The notes beneath the pieces are model-generated. The model saw only the letters and a program-made list of their open reading frames with translations, did no database searches and was not told the DNA's origin. Position numbers and translations under genes: made by a program. Source: Hepatobacter sp965661165 (GTDB lineage: Bacteria; Pseudomonadota; Alphaproteobacteria; Holosporales; Hepatobacteraceae). From it: DNA of 37,341 bases. The stretch is taken from assembly GCA_965661165.1 (NCBI GenBank), contig CBFICL010000010.1, forward strand, positions 1 through 37,341. The letters are read 5' to 3'. Below, piece after piece: positions 8,717-16,679 of the stretch. Positions within the stretch are counted from its first letter, which is position 1. Every line of letters begins with the position of its first letter.

Positions 8717-9250
8717 TTATTCTCCTGCTGATTCTGCCGGGGGCGTTTCTGTATTGCTGGCTTCTGTTTCGCTCGTGCTCTCTTCCTTATTGCTTTTTGC
8801 CAAAATCTCTAGGGCCAAGGCAATGGCCACAGCTTCTTTAACCCCCACTTCACGTGACGATTGTTGCGACTCTTTTGGCGCCGGCGCACGATTCGAAGGC
8901 CTTGATGCATACCCTCTGTCACCCTCTTGTCTATACCTTGTCCGCGGTTGGGAATCACGGTCATCATACCCATAAGATCGATTACGCGGTGGAGGTTGAC
9001 GACGCTTGGGCGGATAGGCGTCATAGTCATCCTCATCATCCATGCGTTGTCTTTTGTAGCCCGCGCCACTTCTTTGCTCGTCTCTGGCGCGTTGTCTTTG
9101 AGCTTGCTTTCTGCGCTGCTCAGCACGTGCATCTCTTTCACGCTCACTACGCTGACCTTGCGCGCTATCCGCAGCATAATCTGCCCACAGCAAAGGCTTA
9201 CACATAAATAACACCCACAAGATGACCCAACAACCCTTGCACCGCATCAT
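8717..9250 (-). CDS. exported, highly charged protein of unknown function in the flgI operon
   Basis: The 177-residue product starts with a clear signal peptide (MMRCKGCWVILWVLFMC, cleavage likely after LLWA). A long Arg/Gln/Asp/Tyr-rich segment follows, full of RR, RQR and DDR patches and probably disordered. A short Ala/Leu-rich helix (KEAVAIALALEILAKS) comes next, then an acidic Glu/Ser/Thr tail. Its ATG overlaps the flgI stop by one base and the rod-binding candidate follows five bases after its stop, so the three are one operon. I recognise no family. Its place suggests a periplasmic accessory of the basal body, but that is inference. Confidence 0.75.
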   Translation of the reverse strand: MMRCKGCWVILWVLFMCKPLLWADYAADSAQGQRSERERDARAEQRRKQAQRQRARDEQRSGAGYKRQRMDDEDDYDAYPPKRRQPPPRNRSYGYDDRDSQPRTRYRQEGDRGYASRPSNRAPAPKESQQSSREVGVKEAVAIALALEILAKSNKEESTSETEASNTETPPAESAGE

Positions 9251-10634
9251 TAGGAAATCTCAAGCTGGGCATGCAACGCCCCGGCAGAATTGATGGCACG
9301 AATCACGGATGACAAGTCGCTGGCCGGCAACTGTAGGGCGTTTAAGCCATCCACCAAATCGCGCAAACGCACACTGGAAGGAATGATCGCAATTTTTTTA
9401 GGGGGCGATTCTTCTACATCCACATCTGATTCAGGGGTAATCACCGTCCGTATGTTTTTGGGACCTTGTTGGGTGTTGCTCACAGATTGATTCACACCGC
9501 CACCCGCACCGCCAGGTGCACCTGCACCAGGACCACCTGCACCACCCACACCACCAGCACCTGCTGCCCCACCTGCTACGGCTCCACCTGCGCCACCTGT
9601 GCTCCCTCCGCCTGGACCCCCGGATGCACCACTGCCGCCTGCACCACCTGGACCTGTTGGAGCGCCACTCATTTGATTTACATCACCGCCAAAAAAGGCC
9701 ATGGGCGCATCAGGTTGTGACACATTGAAACTTTCTTGAATGCGCACCGTCAAATTACCATGAGACACGGCCACGGTGCTGACGTGCACTGTATCCCCAA
9801 TCACCACCACGCCTTCACGCTCATCAAGAATCACTTTGGCCGTTTGAGCGGGAACAATGTTGAGGTTTTCTATATCCGACAAAATATGAAGCAAGTGGGG
9901 TTGGTGCGTCTTAGGGATAGTCAGGGTGATGGTGGTTGAATCCACAGCCTTAGCCAGTCTGGGTGAGATATTCTCATTAATCACCTCTTCAATGCGACGC
10001 GCCGTGGTGAGATCGGGAATGCGCAGCGATAAATTCAATTTATCCATATTGGTCATAGAAAATTGAGACTCGCGCTCGACAATGGCACCATTGCTAATCA
10101 CAGCGGCTGTCGGCACACCGCGCGTCACAGACGTGCCCGAACGCCCACCTGCATAAAAACTGCTGCTGGCCAGGGTGCCTTGGGCCACGGCATACACCTC
10201 ACTGTCTGCGCCCAAGAGGGGCGTCACCAAAAGGGTTCCTCCCTTCAGGCTTTTTGAGTCACCCATGGCCGACACCACCACATCAATGGTAGACCCTTGC
10301 CTGNNNNNNNNNNTTGCCTGGCAAAGGGAGGTAATTTAGCTGTCACCATCACAGCGGCCACGTTGCGTGTGTTGATGGTATTACCGCCGCCATCAAGACG
10401 TGTCCCCACACCCAAGCGATCTAACATAGAAATAAGGGTGGCTTTTGTGAATGGCGAGCCCCTTAAGGTATCACCCGTGCCATTGAGACCCACCACCAAG
10501 CCATACCCCACCAACATATTGTGGCGAATGCCTTCCACGTGGGAAATATCCTTAATGCGTGTATAGGTCAAATCTGCGTGCAGCCACGGCCACCACAATG
10601 CCATTACGCATAAAAGTCGAAACATGCCACGCAT
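9250..10634 (-). CDS. flgI: flagellar P-ring protein FlgI, interrupted by a 10-N gap
   Basis: Periplasmic P-ring subunit that forms the bushing around the flagellar rod. The part before the gap has a signal peptide (start at ATG 10634 with AAAGGA upstream) and the family hallmarks RIKDISHVEGIR, LVGYGLVVGLNGTGD and KLPPFARQ. The part after the gap continues GSTIDVVVSAMGDSKSLKGG, LLVTPLLGADSEVYAVAQG and ends LRDLVDGLNALQLPASDL. An ATG 33 bases further upstream (10667) is a longer but less likely start. The ten Ns at 10304-10313 break the frame, but removing them with one flanking 7-base repeat restores a single 455-residue reading frame. Usual FlgI is about 370 residues; the extra length is mostly a glycine-rich insertion. 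No other ring or rod genes are in the window. Confidence 0.93.
9496..9666 (-). repeat. glycine-rich low-complexity insertion in FlgI
   Basis: About 57 codons (residues roughly 318-374 of the repaired FlgI) encode GAGG, GGPGGG and GGAGG repeats with a few P, A, S and V. On the plus strand the DNA is a purine-poor run of CCACCTGCACC-like words. The insertion replaces the short loop after SQP that precedes the conserved C-terminal domain in FlgI. Such simple DNA is prone to length change by slippage. Confidence 0.9.
10304..10313. other. assembly gap (10 N), probably false
   Basis: Ten Ns lie inside flgI. The seven bases on the left (ttgcctg, 10297-10303) are identical to the seven on the right (10314-10320). 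Deleting the Ns plus one copy (17 bases) joins ...PPFARQ directly to GSTID... in one frame, exactly as in conserved FlgI. The scaffold join therefore seems to be two overlapping contig ends rather than missing sequence. Confidence 0.85.
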
Positions 10635-10849
10635 TGATCCTTTGTCAAACGGGGCCAGTGTAAACAAGCTCTTTTTATTTTTTCCTAAAAAAAAGAAAAA
10701 CCTTTGCCTTTCTCTTACCGCTTCGTCACACTAATGTTAACGTGAACGCGCAAGCGCCCTTGGAACACAGGTTCTTTTCTTGACCCTTTTTTTCTGTTAA
10801 ACCTTTTGCTATAGGTTGTCTTTTATTCCTTGGCATTTCTTGTCTTCTT

Positions 10850-12082
10850 ATGATTCAGCAGGCCACATGTAAGGCGCCCGACCCTTTGGTGCGCGATGTT
10901 CTTCAGCGATTTCGCCAAGCCCTTGATTTGCCCGACCCTTCTGTATGCGGCCCCGTGGCAGTGGCCATGTCGGGAGGCGTGGATTCAAGCGTAACGGCAG
11001 CGGCCCTGGCCTTTTTTGGCTATCAGGTGGTGGGCATCACGCTCAAACTTTATAGCGGCACATCGTCGCACCGCCCCGGCACCTGTTGTGCGGGCAAAGA
11101 CATTGCCGATGCGCAAAAAGTGGCCTTTGGCGCAGGGTTTTCCCACTATGTACTCAACTATGAACAGCGTTTTCATGCCTCTGTCATCAAACCGTTTACC
11201 CAAAGTTATGCCGAAGGCAAAACGCCCTTGCCGTGCGTTTTGTGTAACCAAACGGTCAAGTTTTCAGACCTGTTAAGCCATGCGCAAACGCTTGGGTGCG
11301 CGGCGCTTGTCACGGGCCATTATATCCAGCGCATCCAAACCCCCAAGGGGCCTCGGCTCTATCGCGGCCTTGACCCGGCTAAAGATCAAAGCTATTTCCT
11401 GTTTGCCACCACGCGCGAAGAGGTGGATTATCTTCGCTTCCCTTTGGGAGGCCTTCTAAAAAAAGAAACCCGCCTTTTGGCCGATTTTTTGGGGTTGTGC
11501 GTGGCAGAAAAAAAGGAAAGCCAAGACATCTGTTTTGTGGGCGGCGGACGGTATGATGATTTTATCCGCAAAACCTCGCCAGAGGCCTTTGTGAAAGGGC
11601 CCATCACCCACATCGATGGCCGGCATTTAGGCACGCATAAGGGCATTGCCCACTACACCATTGGCCAAAGGCGTGGATTGAACCTGAATGAAAACGAACC
11701 CCTGTTTGTGGTGAACATTCGCCCCCAAACCCACGAAGTCTGCGTGGGACCCAAAGAAGCCCTCTTTTGCCACGCCCTGTCCCTTGAAAAGGTCAATTGG
11801 CTTTTGGACCCGTGTGAGCAAACAAGCCGCACTATGTCGGTGAAGGTGCGCTCATCAGGCGCGTGTCATGAGGCGCGCGCGCTGTTTGATGCCAAAACCC
11901 ACACAGCCTTGGTGTCGTTAATAGAGCCCGAGGCGGGCGTGGCCCCGGGCCAGGCATGCGTCTTTTATGACGATGACCTGCTCCTTGGCGGCGGCTGGAT
12001 CCACGCAACACATCAACACCCCATCAAAAAACAGGAGCCCTTTTTATGTTCCGCACAACCTGTCTATGGGCATGCGTCCTAG
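10850..12082 (+). CDS. mnmA: tRNA-uridine 2-sulfurtransferase
   Basis: Thiolates U34 of tRNA-Lys, -Glu and -Gln in the cytoplasm. The ATP-pyrophosphatase PP-loop is AMSGGVDSS (SGGVDSS at 41-47). The catalytic cysteine pair is C132 in PLPCVLCNQTVKF and C228 in KKESQDICFVG. TGHYIQR and YTIGQRRGL are also present. Length 410 is slightly above the usual 360-380, with a short N-terminal extension. No obvious ribosome-binding site precedes ATG 10850; flgI lies divergently upstream across about 215 bases. The 3' end overlaps the next gene by 37 bases, so the two are cotranscribed. Confidence 0.96.
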   Translation: MIQQATCKAPDPLVRDVLQRFRQALDLPDPSVCGPVAVAMSGGVDSSVTAAALAFFGYQVVGITLKLYSGTSSHRPGTCCAGKDIADAQKVAFGAGFSHYVLNYEQRFHASVIKPFTQSYAEGKTPLPCVLCNQTVKFSDLLSHAQTLGCAALVTGHYIQRIQTPKGPRLYRGLDPAKDQSYFLFATTREEVDYLRFPLGGLLKKETRLLADFLGLCVAEKKESQDICFVGGGRYDDFIRKTSPEAFVKGPITHIDGRHLGTHKGIAHYTIGQRRGLNLNENEPLFVVNIRPQTHEVCVGPKEALFCHALSLEKVNWLLDPCEQTSRTMSVKVRSSGACHEARALFDAKTHTALVSLIEPEAGVAPGQACVFYDDDLLLGGGWIHATHQHPIKKQEPFLCSAQPVYGHAS

Positions 12083-12564
12083 CTCTTTATTGCCTTGATC
12101 CTTTGGGCTCCGCTCGCCCGCCTTGCCTTTATGCCTTTCCTCCTCAATCGCCCATGCCCCCCGACGCCACCAAGGCCCTGGCCAAGCTGTTGATACAAAA
12201 AGCCAACCTTCCTTCGCCTCAACCGCCCACACAAAAACCACCCGCCCCCCTGAAACCCTCCATTTCCTGCAAAGATTTGATCCACAGCACCCTCAATGCC
12301 CCGAGCGACGGCAAAGTGGTCAGTATTTGTGAAAATGCCAAAGACCGGTGCGTGGAGTATGCGGCCCTTAAATATCTTGTTGAACGCGGGCAAAGCCCCT
12401 TCCCTGAAGAGCAAACCTTGCACTTCTTGGCCGAGCTTAAGGAAAACAGCATCAAGGGGCGGGCGCGCTGCGAAGCCGTGCGCCGAGCATGCCGGGATAA
12501 AGACTTCCTCACCTCCCTTTTTGATTCCCGCGAATCTGCCAGTTATCGCCGGATCGAACGTTAA
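12046..12564 (+). CDS. small secreted cysteine-containing protein, unknown function
   Basis: The 172-residue product has a signal peptide (MFRTTCLWACVLALYCLD, cleavage likely after GSA) and a proline-rich spacer (PSPQPPTQKPPAPLKP). An alpha-helical domain follows, with cysteines in SCKDL, SICENAKDRC, RARCEA and RRACRD that could form two disulfides in the periplasm. The start is supported by CAGGAG eight bases upstream and lies inside the end of mnmA (37-base overlap). I know no family with this pattern; it may be lineage-specific. About 118 bases separate it from the next gene. Confidence 0.75.
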   Translation: MFRTTCLWACVLALYCLDPLGSARPPCLYAFPPQSPMPPDATKALAKLLIQKANLPSPQPPTQKPPAPLKPSISCKDLIHSTLNAPSDGKVVSICENAKDRCVEYAALKYLVERGQSPFPEEQTLHFLAELKENSIKGRARCEAVRRACRDKDFLTSLFDSRESASYRRIER

Positions 12565-12682
12565 TTAAGCGCTGATCGCCCGCAGGCGCACCTTTGATCT
12601 CGACGCCGCGACGCACCCAGGGGCCATCATGATCGGCATTTGATACACATGCTCTCCTTGATGCCTCTTATAAAGGCCACCC

Positions 12683-14422
12683 TTGTACATATCGTTGCGT
12701 ATCCCCCTGTCTATGCTTTTGACAAATCGTCATTTTCTGTCTTATCATCAGCTTTTATCACGTAGTTTGGGCGTTATGCACTTGTTTCTTGGAATGATCG
12801 CGTTTTTGACGGGGCTCTTTTATTCTTTTTCGCCTCTGACCGCCGGGGAAACCACACTTCACACGTTGAAGGCTTTTGACCCCCTGCTTTACAGCTTTGG
12901 CTCACCCCACAAAACAATCACAAGTACGCAAAACCTGAAGACCAAGCCTGCAACGGTGCTTTTTTTGCCCAGCACACAAACAAAATGTGAGATTAAGTCT
13001 CGTTTTGCTGGGACATCCACGTTTCATAAACCCAAAAAAGAGACGCGCACTCTTGATGAAGCTTGCCTTGATCTTCAAGGGAAAATCTCAGACGGCAGCG
13101 CCTTAAGGTTGACTCTTCATGTGAAAAAGGGCAACCCACCTTTATGTTTACACGCAGAGCATATTCATCATCTCAGCATCACGGTGGATGAAAAAATCTA
13201 TCCCCTGACCTTGGGCGATTTGCCTGGTGTGACGCACGTTACCCTCAACTCCCATCTTTCTGGGGTTACCCATCTGCCCGAAGGGTTGGCAACGCTCCCC
13301 AAACTACGCACCCTGTCTTTTACTGTTCATGATCCGTTTCTTTTGTCTGTGCCCCAGGCACTGGCTGCCAAAAACCCAGTGATGTCATGTCACCCTATCT
13401 TGGAGCATACCCATCTTGATGGGCAGCAAGGATGGGCGGGCTTGTATGATGAATCAACGGGCGTCTTTCCTGCCCCAACACCCGGCAATGAACCAAGCGA
13501 TTCATCAGGCGATTCATCAGACAATCCACGAGATACGCCGCCAAACGACGCGCCAAAAGAATTGCCTCTCTATAACCGCTTCCCCATCGTGGCCTGCGAT
13601 GACGCCACTGCCGCAATTTTGACTGAGCGCTGGAATATGCCCATGAATCCGTGCCGCCTTTGTATTTCTAGGGAACAGGGCGTACATGCACCAGACCCAG
13701 ACCTTATTAGGTTGGTCCAGCAAACTTTTGCCGACCCTGTCATCACCACCATTCGCATCTTTAATGATGCCTCACCGGAGGGGTGGGATCGTCAAAAAGA
13801 AATAGCCGTACCTGACTTTGTGCCCCCCTTTGCTGACATTCAAAAGGTTTTGAAAGAAAGGTGTGACCATAACACAAGCCCTGCACCTGAAGCGGCCCTT
13901 GATTGGAGCAATGCTATAGAGGTTACGTCACAAGGCACCCTGCACAAAATGATTGGCCGGCTTGAGGTGGAGCCCGTGTTTTCTAAGCCCGTTTCAGATG
14001 GCCCCCTCCCTGAGTGCGAGGCCAACTTCAATGATGCGTCAGGGTTTTCCCTAACCCTTGAGTGGTCACAGGCTGAGATAGGTAAGCCCCTCATGATGCT
14101 GTCTTTAGGGCCTCTTTATATCAAAAACACTTTTGAGAGAGAAGGTCATCCAACCTATTACACAGAGGCCTTAGCACAAAAAAACTACCAAAAACCTGAA
14201 GGCAAAAACTTTATGCCTGTGCACCAGGTGTATGAAGGCGCGTCTTACGTCAGGGCGTTCTTAACCCACGTCATGAACACCCTGATGGCCCAAACCCTTC
14301 GTCATCAACACGCCCATGCCCGCAAAGATGCGCCGAAAGACACAGCGCGGATAGAGAAAGCCTCGCAGAATAAAGTGCCTGCCCACCACACAGCTGACTC
14401 TTCAAAAGAGGGCTCTTGCTAA
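12683..14422 (+). CDS. large exported protein with degenerate LRR-like repeats; candidate host-interaction protein
   Basis: This 579-residue ORF has a hydrophobic N-terminus. The real start could be ATG 12776, giving MHLFLGMIAFLTGLFYSF and cleavage near TAGE. Residues about 155-225 hold two or three degenerate leucine-rich-like units, including THLPEGLATLPKLRTLSF and a following VPQAL. A Ser/Asp-rich linker (GDSSDNPRDTPPND) leads to a C-terminal domain containing FPIVACDDATAAILTE, SLTLEWSQ, LSLGPLYIKN and AFLTHVMNTLMAQ. That C-terminal half has a broken paralogue at 16680-17455, so this is a small family. The function is unknown; export plus LRR-like units in a host-associated lineage suggests, but does not show, contact with host proteins. 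It is convergent with the winged-helix gene. Confidence 0.75.
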   Translation: MYISLRIPLSMLLTNRHFLSYHQLLSRSLGVMHLFLGMIAFLTGLFYSFSPLTAGETTLHTLKAFDPLLYSFGSPHKTITSTQNLKTKPATVLFLPSTQTKCEIKSRFAGTSTFHKPKKETRTLDEACLDLQGKISDGSALRLTLHVKKGNPPLCLHAEHIHHLSITVDEKIYPLTLGDLPGVTHVTLNSHLSGVTHLPEGLATLPKLRTLSFTVHDPFLLSVPQALAAKNPVMSCHPILEHTHLDGQQGWAGLYDESTGVFPAPTPGNEPSDSSGDSSDNPRDTPPNDAPKELPLYNRFPIVACDDATAAILTERWNMPMNPCRLCISREQGVHAPDPDLIRLVQQTFADPVITTIRIFNDASPEGWDRQKEIAVPDFVPPFADIQKVLKERCDHNTSPAPEAALDWSNAIEVTSQGTLHKMIGRLEVEPVFSKPVSDGPLPECEANFNDASGFSLTLEWSQAEIGKPLMMLSLGPLYIKNTFEREGHPTYYTEALAQKNYQKPEGKNFMPVHQVYEGASYVRAFLTHVMNTLMAQTLRHQHAHARKDAPKDTARIEKASQNKVPAHHTADSSKEGSC

Positions 14423-14451
14423 AGACTACGCCCCTTCACAAGGACAGCCCC

Positions 14452-15240
14452 TTAACATCCCTCAGGCCTGGGAGCCTCGGCTTCGGCCCACGCCAAAAGG
14501 TGCACAAGCTGGTCAATCACCCGCTGGGTTTCTTGCTTATGCCACGCCGCCCATTGTGCATGGGTGATGGCAAATTCGCTGATCCGCGCCAGCCCAATAT
14601 AGGTGCCCAGCAACGCCAAAGATGCCTCAATGCGCAGCATCACCACATCATGAGGGTGTTGTAATAACACCTGGCGCACCTTATGTGCATCCTCTGCCAA
14701 CCGCGTGAGAGAGGCCGCCACGTCATGAATAACCGGCTGACGATCCAAGATCCACCCCTCATCTCTTTGGATAAATGGACATTGCTTTGTCAGCTGTAGC
14801 GAAGCCTCGGCATAAAGACCCAGGTTGGTCACAACACCCTGAAGGGTTTTGTTTTTGAGTCGCATACCCGCCTTGCGCTGATCGGGCGTCGGTTCTTTCA
14901 CCGAAACAGGCAAGCCATACCCTACACCGCGTATATTGATGATCATGTCACCCAGCCCGGAGCGAACGTGGTGAAGGGCTTGCCGCAGCGCCGACATTTT
15001 GCGATGAAGGCGGGTATCATCCGTGCACACCATATGACGCTTGAGCAACACAGACGTAAGGTGCGCATACGATACAGGCTCAGGGTGATGGGCAAAAAGG
15101 GCCGCCAACATGTCAGCATGGTGGGGCTTGAGGCGATGCTGCTGATGGCCCGCGTCAAAAGATACCTCCAGCACCATGGCCGGCGCATTGAGGGTGTAGG
15201 TCCACCCGGTGCGTGTATCAATCAGCTGTTTAACATTCAT
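14452..15240 (-). CDS. OmpR/PhoB-type winged-helix protein without receiver domain
   Basis: Residues about 35-112 match the transcriptional regulatory C-terminal (winged helix) fold: LKPHHADMLAALFAHHPEPV, a recognition-helix region with LHRKMSALRQALHHV, and the wing IINIRGVGYGLPV. In response regulators this domain is C-terminal after a receiver; here it is N-terminal and no receiver or phospho-acceptor region is present. The remaining 150 residues are helical and of unknown function, with no membrane segment. It starts 11 bases inside the end of the AlaX-type gene, so the two are translated from one leftward message. It probably binds DNA; its target and signal cannot be read from sequence. 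Confidence 0.75.
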   Translation of the reverse strand: MNVKQLIDTRTGWTYTLNAPAMVLEVSFDAGHQQHRLKPHHADMLAALFAHHPEPVSYAHLTSVLLKRHMVCTDDTRLHRKMSALRQALHHVRSGLGDMIINIRGVGYGLPVSVKEPTPDQRKAGMRLKNKTLQGVVTNLGLYAEASLQLTKQCPFIQRDEGWILDRQPVIHDVAASLTRLAEDAHKVRQVLLQHPHDVVMLRIEASLALLGTYIGLARISEFAITHAQWAAWHKQETQRVIDQLVHLLAWAEAEAPRPEGC

Positions 15241-15982
15241 CCAGGCTATAAAACACTTTTGTTTGCCCCTTCTTGATACGACAGGACATGATCTGAATCA
15301 ACCCAATGTCGTGCAAACAGGCCACGTGCGTGCCGCCACAGGGCACGGGCGGAAAACCCTCAATCACGCACACCCAAAGCGCTTTGTCCGCAGGCAACGC
15401 CAAAGATGAGGGCAGCGCGGCCACATCTGCTGGCTGCAAGGCGCGCGTGGTGACCCGGCGATTTTCATGCCCTGCAACGGCTTCTTGCATCCTGGCGGCC
15501 AGGTCAGGCACCTCACACACACCATCCCACGCCACATAGGCTTCCCTTGGAAATTGATGGGCTTTGATGGCCGTAAGGCCCCACAACTGTTCACCCAAGG
15601 CAGCCACAAAATGCCCCGCCGTGTGATAGCGCGCGTGGGTACGGCGCCGCACTGCATCAACCTTCAAACGCACCGCTTGACCCGGCGCAAACCCGCCGTC
15701 TGGAGCTATCGACGCGATATAGTGGTGCACGCGCCCGTTCACCAAACGCACATCCACCACCGCCACAGCAACGCCCGGACCTTGTATCTCCCCTTGATCG
15801 GCTGGCTGGCCACCGCCTTGTGGGTAAAACACCGTTTGATCCATCACCACAAACGGGCCCCGCGCATCGGTGTCACAGGCCATCACCCGAGCCGAGGCCG
15901 CCAAGCGCGTGGAGGCATCCCTGTACATCAGCTGTGTCGTCATTGCTGTGTTATTTTGCTGTTTATTTTGCTGTGTCGCCAT
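15230..15982 (-). CDS. alanyl-tRNA editing protein, AlaX type
   Basis: Free-standing relative of the AlaRS editing domain, which hydrolyses mischarged Ser- or Gly-tRNA-Ala. The 250-residue protein has TVFYPQGGGQPADQGEI, the zinc-site HTAGH (H120, H124) and the second half of the site in PCGGTH (C215, H219). The start at 15982 has AAAGGAA upstream; a second ATG at 15943 would remove a Gln/Asn-rich N-terminus produced by a short direct repeat of ttattttgctg. It overlaps the winged-helix gene by 11 bases. AlaX proteins are often scattered accessory genes, so this one may have been acquired. Substrate (Ser or Gly) is not assigned. Confidence 0.9.
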   Translation of the reverse strand: MATQQNKQQNNTAMTTQLMYRDASTRLAASARVMACDTDARGPFVVMDQTVFYPQGGGQPADQGEIQGPGVAVAVVDVRLVNGRVHHYIASIAPDGGFAPGQAVRLKVDAVRRRTHARYHTAGHFVAALGEQLWGLTAIKAHQFPREAYVAWDGVCEVPDLAARMQEAVAGHENRRVTTRALQPADVAALPSSLALPADKALWVCVIEGFPPVPCGGTHVACLHDIGLIQIMSCRIKKGQTKVFYSLDEC

Positions 15983-16120
15983 CTTAAGGTTCCTTTCAGG
16001 CCTTAGTGTGCCTTGGAAAGCATGAGCTCACCAATGAGGCACCGTTAAGTTCCAGGCTAGCACCCATGTACAAGGATCACGAGCACACATATCTCCCCCC
16101 ACGAGGGAAGAAGACGCTTT

Positions 16121-16281
16121 TTATCCCCAGATTATCCCCGCTTTCTCCATGGGGCTTGGATCCACCCTTTTGGCAGAAAGCTTGAGGTGCCAAAAGCATC
16201 CCGCTGCCCCTTTTTACAGGCCTTTGCCCTTGATCCATACGCTATCCACACGCCGATCCATACTCTTATCCATGGGGCTTG
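16121..16281. repeat. repeat cluster with DnaA-box-like words (possible origin or operator)
   Basis: Within a stretch that has no gene (15983-16679) there are four words one or two bases from the DnaA box TTATCCACA: TTATCCCCA (16121-16129), TTATCCCCG (16132-16140), CTATCCACA (16242-16250) and TTATCCATG (16266-16274). The last two lie inside a direct repeat beginning GATCCATAC at 16232 and 16255. The word CCATGGGGCTTG occurs twice (from 16147 and 16270). An AT-rich block follows at once. This could be a replication origin, a protein-binding leader, or chance; no DnaA or origin-linked gene is nearby. Confidence 0.4.
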
Positions 16282-16343
16282 ACATCATTTTTACGTTTTG
16301 ACAAAAAAGCTTGACATAAAATGTTTTTTATTTACGATAAAAT
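16279..16343 (+). promoter_or_regulatory. AT-rich block with three TTGACA words
   Basis: TTGACA occurs at 16279, 16298 and 16311 in an AT-rich segment. The downstream AT-rich words (GATAAA at 16336, TAAAAT at 16338) sit 19-21 bases from the third copy, longer than the ideal 17, so no copy makes a textbook promoter. It could drive the short signal-peptide-like ORF at 16321 (MFFIYDKIYLFVFMVFLG...), possibly the relic start of the pseudogene, or serve as the unwinding part of an origin. Confidence 0.35.
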
Positions 16344-16679
16344 ATATCTGTTTGTTTTTATGGTGTTTTTGGGTGTTTGCGTCGGTGAGTTCAGCGTGGT
16401 ATGTGGGTGGTGGTGATGAAACCATGTGCGTGAGTTTGATGGTGAAGCCGTGTGCGCGTGTGATGAGAGAACGTTTGTTAAGGTGGGTGCAATATGTTTT
16501 GGTGTGTGGGGGGTGGTAAGATAAACGGCATGTGTCGCAGCATGGGGCCTCTTGGGGGGTGAAAAAGCTGGCGAAAATCTTCGCCCCTCGGCATGCACAC
16601 GGCACGTGCCACACACACAGGCAGACAAGAGGTAGCATGTGAAGGGTAGCCAACCTGTACACACCCCAAACGGCCCTTC
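16344..16679. other. gene-free stretch, G/T-rich on the plus strand, with one hairpin
   Basis: From about 16344 to 16520 the plus strand is strikingly rich in G and T (many GTG, GGTG and GTTT words) and poor in C and A. I see no convincing gene; ORFs on either strand are low-complexity. At 16570-16585 a perfect 6-bp hairpin with a 4-base loop (GGCGAA aatc TTCGCC) is present without a T run. The stretch may hold the eroded 5' half of the following pseudogene, an RNA I cannot name, or origin-flanking DNA with strong local skew. Confidence 0.4.

Noticed and set aside
12565..12690. Minus-strand mini-ORF (MPIMMAPGCVAASRSKVR...) with AAGGAG upstream
   Set aside because: Short, overlapping the space between two rightward genes, no recognised family and no promoter. 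Codon-level support is absent.
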